Positions 13,310 to 25,800 of a DNA stretch of 64,000 bases are shown piece by piece; position 1 is the stretch's first letter, and every line of letters begins with the position of its first letter. This stretch comes from Acridotheres tristis (taxonomy: Eukaryota > Chordata > Aves > Passeriformes > Sturnidae). The stretch lies in NCBI GenBank assembly GCA_037013685.1, contig CM072886.1:91438422-91502421 (forward strand), read 5' to 3'. A program made the translations under genes and the position numbers. Under the pieces are notes generated by a model, which was not told the origin of the DNA, did no database searches, and saw only the letters and a program-made list of their open reading frames with translations.

Positions 13310-16300
13310 ACATGCCTTAGCTAGTGCTTGTGATAGATTAAACTTTTCCTCTACTGCACTTCCAAAACTTCTGTTCCAGCTGAGGGCACCGACCTTGCAA
13401 ATAGATAAAACATGTTTTGTTTCAGTGCTCTGTATCTATCTCAACGGCCTGCAACCTTTCAAACTTTCCTTCCCCCCTCCTTCTCCTGGGTCCTGCTGTT
13501 TCCTACTGAGGAGAGGGACACAGAACCTTCCTTATTGGGTAACGCTGGGCAAGTCCAGGCACTGCTGTCCACTGGAGGCAGATTTCTGTAATGACGTCGG
13601 ACAGTTCCTACAGCAGCAGCCTGAGGAGCCTGAGCTCAGCAATCAACAGCCTGGGGAATTCAACAGGAAGAGGAAAAACAATAAGGAAAAAAACCCCAAC
13701 AGCAACTGCTTGAGTCTTAGTACACTCGGATGATTTTTGTCATCTCAAATCACTGGAATATAAAGTCAGGGGACTTTCTCCCCATTTTCCTTTTAATACT
13801 GGCAGCAGCTCAGACTAGAGCTGCTATCACTGTGATTTTATTTTTCAATTTTAAAATGTTTTTTTAAGGTTATTTGATATTTTCATCTTTCAGTATGTTG
13901 TGGTGACATAAGGGATGGTGAATCTTCAGTGCCAACCAGAGCTTAGCTCTGGTGTGTTGGCTGCCCAGTGTCCCTGTATAGATTGAAAATACATGAGAAT
14001 AAAAAAACAGTGCCTTTTTACTTCATACTATCAGTTCTTTACATATTTAGAGGTTTTATTTGTTTATTGTTTATTTTGTACTTTATTTCAATAACAAAAA
14101 TTAGTTCATACTAATTAGTTCAAGATTCCATTGTCCACTAATACTCCCAGATTAATGGAATCAGTGGTGCTGGTTGCATAATAAGTTGTCCAAAAAAGCT
14201 CCCTGAAAAGTTTATTGTTTTCCAGAAGACTGCATGTAGAACCCAGAGTATTCTACAATCTGTCTCAGAGCAGAGTGAAATTTTAACTGTAGGAGTTAGT
14301 AAGTTTCAGAAAGAGCTTTTATTTCATTGTCAGATGGAGTTTGCAAATGGATGCTAAAGTAAACTAAATTAAAACAGGATAAAAGAGCTTTTTTTAAATC
14401 ATTATACTAAATTTGGTACAGTAACCACCCACATAAACACAGAATCTTAAAGATATTAAAATCCTAAATATAAGCATTGTTGAGAGAAGTAATTTAAGAG
14501 ACAGTAAAATAAAAGTCCAGGTTAGAGAGACAGTATGCATAGCAATATCTCTTTAGAAATATACTCTCCCTCTGGTTTTGGCCACACTCCAAAAGCCTAC
14601 TTCTGAGACATCCCAAACCATGGAGACCTCATAACAAGAACCTGTGGAACAGTGTCCTGCATCGTACTGATGATTTATGAAAGAGTGGTTTGTCTCAGCT
14701 CAATAATTCCAAATATATAAAATTAATGGTCTCAAAAGACAAGCAAATGTTTACTGCACACAGCAAACACATTGCAGAAATCCACTTAGGTGGTTCTAAC
14801 TTTCTACTCATTTTCTCTGCACTTTTCCTGAGGAAGCAGGCATTCAGCAGGGTACTCCCTTGCATAAGCCGAGGTCTTGGATGCGTTGATTCCTGAAGGC
14901 AGATTCCTCATACCATACTTAAGCTGCTTAAAAGGAAATGGCCAGATTTTCAAAACTCTGAGAAATGTGCAGTTACCATGGGCATTGAGGAGATTTGCAG
15001 CTTCTAGGCAAGCCAGGTACCTCCTCTTTGGGCATCTAACTGGGGCATAGCTCTTGCTGCTCAGACTCAAAATTCTTGGTGGTAGTGTGGAGCTAAAGGA
15101 TTTTGAAGGTTTTTACTTAATTGGGGATTTTTATATAAAAATTATCAAGATTATGCATTTAATGCAAAGACTTCTTACGCTGTTTCTCCCTAAAAATTCA
15201 AGCCATGCTGGTTGAGTACCCTCATGTGTGCCAAAGGGATTTCACCGAGCCAAGGGTTAAGTGGCAGGAGCTTATTTTGGTGATTTGGGGATGGCAGAGG
15301 GGATTGAGCAGTTGCAACTTGACTACCAGGGACACAAATCACTGGCAGAGCACTGTCACTTGATGATTTAGTGACACTCTGCCTCCACTTCGCTGGGTGG
15401 AGACGTCCACAAATCCTGTGACATAACTATATTTTATTTGTGTGTTTGGAGATCTGGAATTCATTTTATTAATCAATGAGCTGGATGTAAATGAAAGAAC
15501 ATGGTCAGATAAAACCTGTGTGTAGGTGGACTGTGATCCACCCTAAGGAACAGCCTGTTTCCTTCTGGAAAGGGCTCTCCAGCACCTTGTCTGCAGTGAA
15601 CCTCCCCCTGCCTTGCCCCACCTTAATACTGACCCACATGCACAGGGGACACAGCCCAAATGGGAGATAGAGACAATCTGCAGATCTCGGGAAAGGGGAG
15701 ATGAAGACAAACCAAGGAAGCAAAATTTCTATTAAACTGGGAATTTGATGGCAAGGACTGGAGAATCCTGACTTCAGGGAGTTAAGAGAGACCCTCTGCT
15801 GAAGCTCAGCCACTAGTCAATGTGGATGCCTGACACTGTCGTCTCTTGAGTCATTGTTTACTTAGTTTTCGATGCCATTCTATAAAGTTTCTGCTATTAC
15901 GATATTTTTTGAGAAAAAAAAAATAAAAGTTCTCCTTTCAGTTCTTGTTCAAAGACCCTCAGGTCTGTGGAAGAAATGGAAAGGATAAAAAAGTGATAAA
16001 AAAGTGATAAGATGATTAAATCTACTGTTACCACATAAAAGCAAATTGCATGTGCATAGATTATGTCATTCCTAATTATTTAAAGTAGATATTGATTTAT
16101 GAAACAAAAGATACTTTAATTATATTTTGCAGGTATATTTAATAGACATAACCCAGAGAAACATTTTATGTATGAAACCATGCTTACACACATTATTTCA
16201 AGGATCAGTTCACATGACATAACTAACTTGTTTTAAAGACCAGTCCAAAGACAAAGGGTTCGTTCACCTGTACATTTATTAATTCAATATGCAAACATGC

Positions 16301-19300
16301 ATTTATTTGTATCCAGGGGTTTTATTCCCTGTTACATGTCCTTGACAAGGGAAAGCTTAATGCTATGTCAGTAGCAAATAAAAAGCATAAGGGTGATGAG
16401 GAGATGAGTCTGTTGTTTGACACATGCAAGTTGCAGTTTATGACTTAAGAGAAACATATCTTCTCTTGTATGCTGAAGAATCGTATGGTGTTTTAAGAAG
16501 GGAATCTCTGGTATTCTTCTGTCTCTTGCACATGTCCTGTAGGACAAGAAAGACACATCACAGCAATGCCATGGGCTGCCTTTCAGACTCCTACCGCTGA
16601 CTTAAAACATCACACCAGTGTATGCTAAGCTCCACCACTGCCTTGTAACTGATCAGTATCATCTATTGACGAATCTTATCTTGTCACACTACTTGGCATA
16701 CATCCAAATCTTCCGTGCACAAAGTAAACAATGAGATTTTCGGTGTAATTTGAATTTTCTGGTGTAAGCTGTGGAAAGTCCAACGAATTTAGACGTGGAG
16801 GATAGTCCTAGCTGCACAGACCTTATCTGGTGGTTTTATAATGCCTTCCGAGAAGAGGCAAATACAATTTACAGGGAGTTTCCATACAAGGGGCCTGCAG
16901 TTTCTACTGTTCCCAGGAGATGGCATACATCTTTTGGAAAAAAATGTCTGCTCACTTCCTAAAGGAGATGTGAGGTGTTAGGAGGAAATACTTCAATGCA
17001 CCATTCAGTCCCGCGATTTCCACTTGAAAAATTGAAAGTCAGTTGGCAAACCGTTTGGGATTTAGGAAAGATGGAATGGGGATTGCCCCGCACAGAGGAG
17101 AGTTTGTATGAATAGCTCAGCAGGAGGAGGGCGAAGAATCCCCACCCAGCAACCGCATTTTCTTTGTGGCATAATATATGTAAGACCATAATACAATGCC
17201 CTCCTACTTTCATCTTTCTATATTGCCACTCATCAGCATTACAAAGAATGTAGCTATTAAAAGAACTGCCTCTTGGCACCCGAAAGCCATAGCACTGTAT
17301 TTTCTACAACAAAAAACTTGAGCCTCTATTATTTGTTTTGCTACATTTGCAGCAGTCTCCCCATTAAGCTTGCTTCTCACAGCTCCCTGATGTCATTCCC
17401 CGTTGGACCTAGATCAGACACACAAGAGGTCAGGCTGACTTTCAAACTTTCTTGCGGGCTGGCAAGCACAGAAAAGTGTAACTGTAACAAGGATTAAAAA
17501 GTTCTCAGATGGGCCTACCAATGTGAAAAGTCCCTCCCCTCCCCAGCCTTGCTACCCTCCGAAACCCTTGGGGTAAACATCAGAGCCAGATTTATCAACA
17601 GAGCATTTATTAACCCCTAGTTATTCAAGCCAGCCTTTGCAAGCATTGGCGCCTATCCTGAAGCTCCTACAAATGCATTCTCTGGCACTTCAGTAAGACT
17701 TTTAAAAGTCCTGCAACTCCTGCTAATGGAAAAGGATTTCCATCAGTTTCTCGTGGCAATCCCAAATCTTGGAAGCGCGATCTGAGGCAGTGAAGAAGAA
17801 GCCATCAGACATTGCTCCTTCTGCTGATGCACTCATGTGTAGCTCTTTGTGGTAAATGGAAACTGGTACATTGTGATTTGTGACACACTGCCTGCATGCT
17901 CAAATTTACATACATAACACCAAGAATACCCTCTCTGAAAGGGAAGCCACATGGCCAGCATCAAGGGCTACAACAACCAGAATCTGATCCATCAGCAGTC
18001 ACCACCTGCTGACAGCCCAGACACAGGTAGCTGCAGTGGAGAAAGCAGTGCATGGGCTCAGTCACTGAAGGAAGCTGCAGCCAGAAGGAAAGGTAGAAAT
18101 AGTTAAGTGCTGGAACAAGTGCCCCTAAAGATGGTGTTTGTTACCACTGTCATTTATGGCGACCAACTTTCACCCAAGGCTTTGCTGTTCAGAACAAGGC
18201 ACACTTGCCCAGCTCCCACAGGACTTCCTTTGGCTGCAAGCAGTGTCTCTGGAGCCTGAACCTAAATGCACTAAGACTCCAACAGGCACCCAACCTACCT
18301 TAGTTCCCCCAGGCAGTGAGTCCCAAACCTGGAGTCCCCATGCCTGGGACAGTGTACTGTTGGATCACCCATCCTGTGGCTGGGATAATGGCCCTTCCAG
18401 AGCATTACCATCTCCCACCAGGTGGGCACTCTGATAGTGGCTGGTGTGCTCAGGTGCCTGGCCAGTTGAGAGATAATGTGGCCCCTCAAAGGCACACTGG
18501 GAGATCTTGACAACAGGCTCCTCTCAGCCTGCCTTTTTCCACTGTATTTGGTACAACAGAGGTGGAGCCACTTCTAGACTTTTGGGGGTCACAGGAGACT
18601 GGGATAAGCCTATGCCAGCTGCACTAAAGTAGTGAAACAGCTGGCAGCAGGTGAGTGGTGTATTTTTAAAGTTCCTGGGGGATGTCTGAAATGTACTTAT
18701 CTTGATGCTTGTGGATAGTTTTAAAAGAGCTCCTTGGATTTGCTGTAGTCAGCTATTTGCTTATTCTAACAAATAAATATAAGAAACTGCTCTTCAAGAA
18801 ATTAAAGGTTAAATTTGGATGCCTTCCACAGGAAATGGAAGTGTAAGGGTGAGTATGTGTTTTGAAATACGGATGTTACAATTCCCATTCTAGCTTGCAA
18901 AACAAACCCCAAACCCCATACTATGTCACTTTAATGATTTATAAGCATGTCTTTAAAAAAATCACTTATTCAGTGTCTCGTGATGGCTGTCTGGTACACC
19001 CATGAGGCTCAGCAGCCTGCTTGTTTCTCATGCTGCAGAGATTATTGCTTTTACTGATGGCCAGACTGTGGCTGCCCAGGAGCAGGTGCATGAGTAAGGG
19101 GGAGGCGAGGATGCTCAAAGCTTTTATATGCTTGGGCAGGTATTCAACAAGCAGCAATCCCAGTCTTGCCTCTTGCAGATAACATTTCAGAAAGAGCAGG
19201 CAAGCCACACTAGTTGTGGTTCAAGTGGGGTAAACGCACTTCCCTCTGACACTGCCCACTTGGGCTCGTTTGGAGACAGTTGTGCTGCACAATGAGATGT

Positions 19301-20140
19301 GTTGGTGAACTGCTCCAAGCACTGGGGTAGTGTTCAGCAAAGAAAAACAGGTGGCTCCTAGCACTTTCTGACTCTCTCCCTTTAGTCACAGGAAGAGAAA
19401 TTCTGTATTGCTGTTAATCTGAAAGGGCTGGGTCTTCCAAGGGTATCCATATAGCCTGCTGCACTGCTGAGGCCCTCTGACACCTGGAGCTTGAGTTCAG
19501 AAGGACTGGACACCCAGGACTGTGCCGGTGCTTCCAAGGTGCTTCAGGAAACCAAGAAAGTGCAGCTATAGAAACTTTGCTAGCAAGGACATGAGCATGT
19601 TCAAATACAGACATGCACATGCAAGAGCAGAAGTGAAAGAAAAAGTTAACTGAGATCAAGGTCATGCAGACATGGAATTACTAAAGCAACGACTAATCAT
19701 TTAAAATTTACTCTGAACCACTCAGAAATGGAACAAATCAAAGGGAAACCTTTCTCAGTTTTGTTTGACTAATGCAAAATCTAAACCATACTTAATATAT
19801 CACTGGGTTTCAAAAACTTATCAGATGGCACAGTGTCTACTTCTTCTGTGAGATTTACTGCTCTTCAGAGCTGAAATATGCCAAGGGGGACCTTTAGCTG
19901 GTTATGATAAATGGCTTCTCTCCACTGACTTCACTGAAGCTATGCTATATTGGTCTGATTTTTTAATATCTGACCTAAAGAGCTAAAAAACCGTTGAGGA
20001 CACAGGCACTAAAACCTGCTTCTGAAGGCAGATACTGCAACAGTTTTTCTAAGGACTAAGAAATATTAAAGGGTCAAAGTATGAAGCTTGAGATTATTTT
20101 CATAAACAGAAAGCACTCCCTGCTTCCCCCCCACCACCTG

Positions 20141-20214
20141 AAATTCTTCTCACTGAAATACGGGAATATTTTTCATTAAATTCTTCTCATTGAAGTACAG
20201 GTATATTTTTCATG
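20141..20214. repeat. 37-bp tandem duplication, two copies
   Basis: Copy one is 20141-20177 and copy two is 20178-20214. They abut exactly, have the same length and differ at 5 of 37 positions by my alignment. Both begin AAATTCTTCTCA and contain TATTTTTCAT near the end. The divergence indicates an old duplication rather than a currently unstable repeat. Confidence 0.9.
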
Positions 20215-20359
20215 ACTTATCCAGGTTCCTTTTCTTAAGGAACAAGTTGCTCAGCTTAGATCCTAAAAGTTGGTCTTTCCCTTTAACATTCTGTGTGGAA
20301 TCCTGTCACAGAGAATTATAAACTTTGGGCATCTTTGGAAAAGGCCTCAGCCCTCTTAG

Positions 20360-20396
20360 CATTGAAATGACAATGATTAACATCATTATTTCAATG
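20360..20396. other. Hairpin-forming inverted repeat
   Basis: CATTGAAAT (20360-20368) pairs with ATTTCAATG (20388-20396). Inside it AATGAT (20372-20377) pairs with ATCATT (20382-20387) around a TAAC loop. The bases GAC at 20369-20371 bulge from the left arm. This gives 15 perfect base pairs interrupted by one bulge, which is short for a microRNA precursor. Confidence 0.75.
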
Positions 20397-21859
20397 ATTG
20401 CCACTTTACCCAACTGACAGATATCCTAAAGGTTTTCTTCCATCATATAACCACAGCTGAACACCAGAAATGCTTTCCACTGTAGGAACAACTATCTGAA
20501 GATAATTTTCATTTCTCCTTTTCACGTACAACTGTTTACTCCATTCTCAGAGTAATGTTTTTATAAAAATGTTGGTAAAAGCAGAAATGAAAGCAGTAGC
20601 AAAAAAAAAAAAAAGTTATTTCAATTTGGTTAAAATTGAGACTTTTAAGGTTAACTCTAGTTATGGAAAGCAGCAACAGACAGTCTCAGGGGCAGAAGAG
20701 TGAGGAAGAAAACACACTACACTTGTCACTAGGAACGTTACTGGCTTCTACTCAGAGGAAACATCTGCCAAAACTTGAGTTGATCAGGGTAGAGTTAGCT
20801 TGATAAAAAACCAATTCTGTTCATCAATTGTTAAGGACCAGACAGGAAAAAGTTACAATTTGATCTTGGAGCAGTTGCTGAGCCACAAAACTTCCTTGAG
20901 AATTGTTTTATATTTCTTCCTCAGTCTAAATGTTTTGATTACCAAGGCAGTGTTTTCCCATGAGGCATATCTCAAAGAGATGTGGTGCCAGGACCAAGTG
21001 GGATGAGATTATAAAATATAAGAAGCTGGAACACGAGAAGTTTGAAACTCAGCTGTGAAAATGTTTATTGGATAAATGTTTACTCTGCTGCATGCTCATA
21101 TTTATTTTTCTTTCAAACCTTTGAGTTTCCTTACTGCTGCACTGAGACAATTAATTTTCTTTGGAAAACATGGCATGGTTAATTAAACAGGTGAGAGAAA
21201 GTAGTTTCTCAACTGTCTGGAGATTCAAAGATTCAATTGCAATTTACAAAGAATATATTACAGTTGTCAACATCATGTGAATCCTGGATTGTGTGAAAAT
21301 GATAAACACATGAATGCTGTAGGAAATACTCTTTAGAAACCTGAGACCTTTTAAAAACTCATCAATGCCAGTCCTCTGTTGTTCCAGGTGATCACAGCAC
21401 ACTGTGCTTTTCATGAACAGCTTGTGCTTTGTCTTATAAATACCTAAGGATTTTGCTCCTTTTTTTCTTCCTATAGACTGGCTACTCTGAAATATCACTA
21501 TGCTGATGGCTAGAGAAGGAATTAAAAATCCCCTGGCTGTTTCTTTTTGTGCCTAAGTTGGTTTTAGCTTTTGTAACCTGTCTTCATCTCTGATTTTTAT
21601 CCTTGTGATATATTTACAAAGATAGATTTATGTTCTCTTAGTCTTCACCTGCTAGCCAGAGCAGTGCAAACTTGGGGGCATATCTTTGTGTGGAGGTGTG
21701 TGTGCTGACTCTGTGAGCCAGCCAGCCCTGCTTGGCCCACACGGCATGGCCAGTGCATCTTCTCTCTGGAACTCAGCCCAGCTCTGGTCTCACAGTTCAT
21801 ATCCACCAGCAGGCAGCATCAGGGCTTTGAAGATGTGCTGAAGAAGGAAGCTAAAAAAG

Positions 21860-22826
21860 ACTGGCCTGGCTGAACACAGAGCTTTGGCTGAAATTCAGGG
21901 GAAAAAAGAGAGTTTATGACCTTTGGAAGAAGTGGCAGGCAGCAGGGAGAAATTTAGAAAGGCCAAAGCTGAACGAGAACTTCATCTGGCTACTATTCTA
22001 AAAAATAAGGAATGTTTCTGTAGTTACATTATCAAGAAATGGAGGGCTAAGGAGAACCTCCATCTTTTATTGCATGCAGGAATAAACATAGTGACAAGGA
22101 TGAGGTAAATAGGCTGATGAACTCAAAGCCTTCTTTGCCTCGGTCTTCCACAGTAAGACCAGTTGTCATCAAAGTACCCAGCTGTCTGAGCTCTCTGGAA
22201 AACAGAGATGTGGAGGGGAATGAAGCCCCCACAATCCAAGAGGAAATAGTCAGTGAGTCTGGTACACCACTGAGACATGCACAGCCCTATGGGGCCAGCT
22301 GGGATCCACCCAGTGTCCAGGTACTGAAGGATTTGGCAGAAGTGCTCACTGAGACACTTTCCATCACCTACCACCACTCCTGGCTCGTTGGGGAGGTACC
22401 AGTTGACTAAGGGTTAGCAAATGCCATGCCCACCTACAAGAAGAGCTGAAAGGAGAATCTGGGGAGCTACAGCCCTGTCAGCATGACCTTGGTGCCAGGG
22501 CATGGATCAGCTCATCGTAGGTGTCATCGTGTGCAGGACTACCAGGGGATCAGGCCCAGCATGGCTTTATGAAAGGCAGGTCCTGCTGGACCGATCTGAT
22601 CTCTCTCTATGAAAAATTGACCCGCTCAGTGAAGGAAGGAAAAGCTGTGTATGTTGTCTACTTGGACTCTAGTAAAGCCTTTGATCCTGTTTCCCACAAG
22701 ATTCTCCTGGAGAAACTGGCTGCTTTTGGCTTGGACAGGTGCCCTCTTTGGTGGATAAAAATTTCTTCACTGAAAGGGTGGTCAAACATTGGCACAAGCT
22801 GCACAGGAATGATTCTATGATTCCAA
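21860..22826 (+). mobile_element. CR1 LINE ORF2 fragment with internal deletions
   Basis: This is a decayed, forward-oriented CR1 copy. From 21860 the translated pieces follow CR1 ORF2 order across shifting frames. First comes the linker after the endonuclease (RKAKAE...LHLAT, then KKWRAKENLH), then a degraded segment matching the start of the RT domain (EVPVD near 22400). The intact-looking RT piece at 22521-22760 follows, with QHGFMKGRSC and YLDSSKAFD. At about 22755-22762 the sequence jumps to the extreme 3' end of ORF2 (TTTCTTCACTGAAAGGGTGGTC). At about 22807 it jumps again to the octamer tail AATGATTCTATGATTC. The rest of the RT domain and most of the 3' region are missing. It cannot encode a working protein. 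Confidence 0.95.
22521..22760 (+). pseudogene. CR1 ORF2 reverse transcriptase fragment
   Basis: This open frame of about 80 codons lies within the CR1 copy. In an intact element the protein is an endonuclease plus reverse transcriptase that copies CR1 RNA into chromosomal DNA. Visible landmarks are QHGFMKGRSC (near residues 14-23) and the first catalytic RT motif YLDSSKAFD (near residues 47-55; nucleotides 22659-22685), which retains the metal-binding Asp. The second catalytic motif, normally a Phe/Tyr-x-Asp-Asp, is absent because the copy is deleted just after RCPLWWIK. Upstream CR1 coding sequence continues in other frames with stops, so this is a remnant and not a gene. Confidence 0.9.
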
Positions 22827-25800
22827 TCCTCAGCCCTTATAAAAATAGCTTGCAAAAATAGCACTTTGACCATGAACTTGAGCCTGTGTTTTCTAGAAGA
22901 TAAATCTAGAAAACAGTACAGAAATTGCCTGATGGGGCCATGTAAATGAGTTTAAGCTCTCTGAGGCAGACTGTTATTTCCTCTGGTTTTGCCTTAAATG
23001 TAGAATCATGTGGCCTTGATCAGTGGCCTTTTGGTGCTACTGTGATCTAAAAGTTAAGTATTAATAGCTTCAAACAGCAGGGAGTTTTCAACCACACTAT
23101 ACTATCTATTGTACTAAGAAAGGCCAGTGCAGTAAGCTGCATTCATGTCAGGAAGGACTTTACATGATCAAAAAGTATGATCTGGGTGGGGAATGAGATG
23201 AGGATACTCTGGCAGTGAACTTTGTCTGCTACACCAAGTGGTAAGATGTACTCCCCTTTACCTCTCATCAGCGACTCCAGACTTTCTTTCATCACTTTCC
23301 ACACAGAAAGATCAAGCAACTATGTAAATTTTTGACGTTTGACTATTGTTTAATGCATGTTTTATTTTACTGGTTTTAATGTGTTATCCGTAAACAAGCA
23401 CTATTGTTTGGCCAGCTGTTATGTTTTTTCTAGGATTACTTCAGTCTCAGTTATTTGTGGAATGTTCCTATATTCCTTTGGGCAGTCAGCGCATGACTCA
23501 AAATTATCTAATATCTTCTTTGTGAAAAAATATCTCAGAGCACTTTTATGCATCTTTTACATAGCTGTTAAATATTATAGGACATACATACTCACTTCAA
23601 CACCACCACATCTGCAATTGTGGTTGAAAGTAAGAGATTCTCTCTATAGCAACCAGTGCATGTTCAGTTTTTTATTTTAAAATACCAAAACCCATATTTT
23701 GCTCTCAGATCCTCAGTAATTTTGGGTTTTTTTCTGATTTTCTTTTTTCTTGAGAGTGACTAAAGTCCTGATGCTTTTCCACTACACGTGTCTCAACCTT
23801 ATTTTGGCAGATTTCTGAAACAAATAGTTTGCTGATTTTTTCTCTAAATCAAAAATGTATTAATGGATCTTCAGACGGGGATGTGCTTTGAATGAATCTG
23901 GACAGAATTACTGACGACGAAATGTTCACTGCAGTACATTCTTTCTGCAAAGCCTTTAGAACTAATTCCAAATGCATACATGAATGTGGACTTTTAATTG
24001 GATAATTCTTGCCTGTTGACTTTCTTCCAGCTTCATCCTGTAAGGCAATGTGTGTCAAGATTTCAGAGTCACTTGCATATCTGTATATCCCTATTTTTCA
24101 TCCGTATGTGTAAACAACTATTTGCCCATGCAAAATGGGTCTTTAGATGTGCAAATACTTGATCTTCTTGCATAAATATTTTTTTGTAAGCAGATCTGTT
24201 TACAAGAATGACTACATAAAGTACAGATATGTTTGAAATTAAATGAAATACAATTAAGTGCAGGTCTATTTACATGAATGACTACATACACAAAAAATAG
24301 AGGGCCTTTAACTGTGAGGTTGGGGACTTCTGCCTCATACCACTGTCTTTCTTTTTGTCTGTCCTCACTAATAAAGTAGTTTTAGCAGCGAGCCCAGCAA
24401 ACACACTGATAAAACATCTATGAACATGTTTAACTTCAGTGAAGCTTAAGCAAGGTTAAGCACATCAGTCAGTGCTTTTCTGAATTGGACCAGCATTTAG
24501 ATACAGAGCTCCATATTTTTCCATGCTTCCTGATTTCCTACACTGAAAGAGAACCAAATTTCAATGGAAACAGTTCATAAAGGATGCAGAATTAGGTGTT
24601 GTCAGGGAGCATCCCCTTTGTTGATGTATTTTATAGCCAGATTCCTTATGAAGTCAAAGTTGATCTCAATAAGGGCTGAGAAATTCAAACACATGCCATG
24701 CACTGTATCTAGCATTTCCATAGGTATTGAGGAAATGGTGATCCTATTAATCTGCACATTAGCTTGCAGTTCTCCAAAAATGAAGTCTGTGACATTTACT
24801 TCTCCCCAAAAATTTGCTCATTGGCCTTTGCATGTTATTTGACAGCACAAATACTTACGTTTAATTTAACTGAGCTGCTCATTAAGTGGGAATCACATTA
24901 TTCACAAATAATCAATGTTCAGCTGATGATCCAGGGTCTGAAGAACATTGCATTAGTCCTCATTTCAAACTGGGATAGATAATTATTGTAGAGCAATATT
25001 GCAGACAATTAGTTATGGAGCATTCTTCTTGTCAAAGCCTAGCCCTGAGCAGGGGGCTGAGAAACCATATTTACCTGGTATTAAGGTATCAGAAGGGAAC
25101 TTGCACTCCTTGAAAAATGATCTTTCCCATAGGTTAGTAGTGCACAAGATGACTGCTCTCTTCTAGAAGTCTTTGGGAAGTGTGCTGTGTGAGGGAGGGA
25201 GAGTCCCTGAGTCCCTGTGACTGCTTCAGTTGGCTTTCAGGTGTGGTATAAAAAGGGTTGGGCAAACCTTGTCTTCTGTTAACTATACTATGGTTCTCTT
25301 CCAAGCTTTTTGCTTTTGTGCCTGTGCTTCCCCACTCTTCTTCATATTATCATTATGAGATGAATGTGGAAAGTCAAGATTTTGGCCCTGGAACCTGCAG
25401 TTTTTTGGCTGTACTGGACCATGCAGGGCTGAAGACATTTCACAAAGTTAGAAAGAACCAAGAACACCTGACTGGTTTTATAACTCGTGATGCTGATTTT
25501 AATGGCACTTAAAAGTTGAAGTAAGTATCATTACACTATTCCGTAAGAAAAACACAATACTTCCGTTAGAAATATTTGGATTTTCCATACACATTACAAG
25601 TTTGTACCTGTTTTTATACCTAGTTTTCTCCTTTGCCCCACTCTCCATATTTTTGCTGATTCATATGTGATTACCACTAACATAATACTAGATAATTTTA
25701 TTTGTATTTCAGATATGATGTTAATCTCATTTATAAATATGTATAGTATGCTCAGCCTTTTAAAAGTATAACTTTTTCTACAACTTTAATTAGATTTGTT

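Larger units (their letters stand above)
13310..21859. other. unique stretch, possible conserved non-coding blocks
   Basis: No gene is recognised. Contents include a duplicated GTGATAAAAAA unit near 15985-16010, an A14 run at 20601-20614, a 37-bp tandem duplication at 20141-20214 and a hairpin at 20360-20396. The block 16750-17850 has a mixed, low-repeat composition of the kind often seen in conserved non-coding elements. That is only an impression, because conservation cannot be judged from one sequence. The G+C-richer part at 18140-18640 has several overlapping short open frames on both strands and no gene signal. Confidence 0.5.

Noticed and set aside
25247..25512. TATAAAAAG followed by an 84-codon frame with a hydrophobic start, like a small secreted protein gene
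   Set aside because: The frame opens at TTG directly after the TATA-like string, leaving no room for a transcript leader, and the translation matches nothing recognisable.
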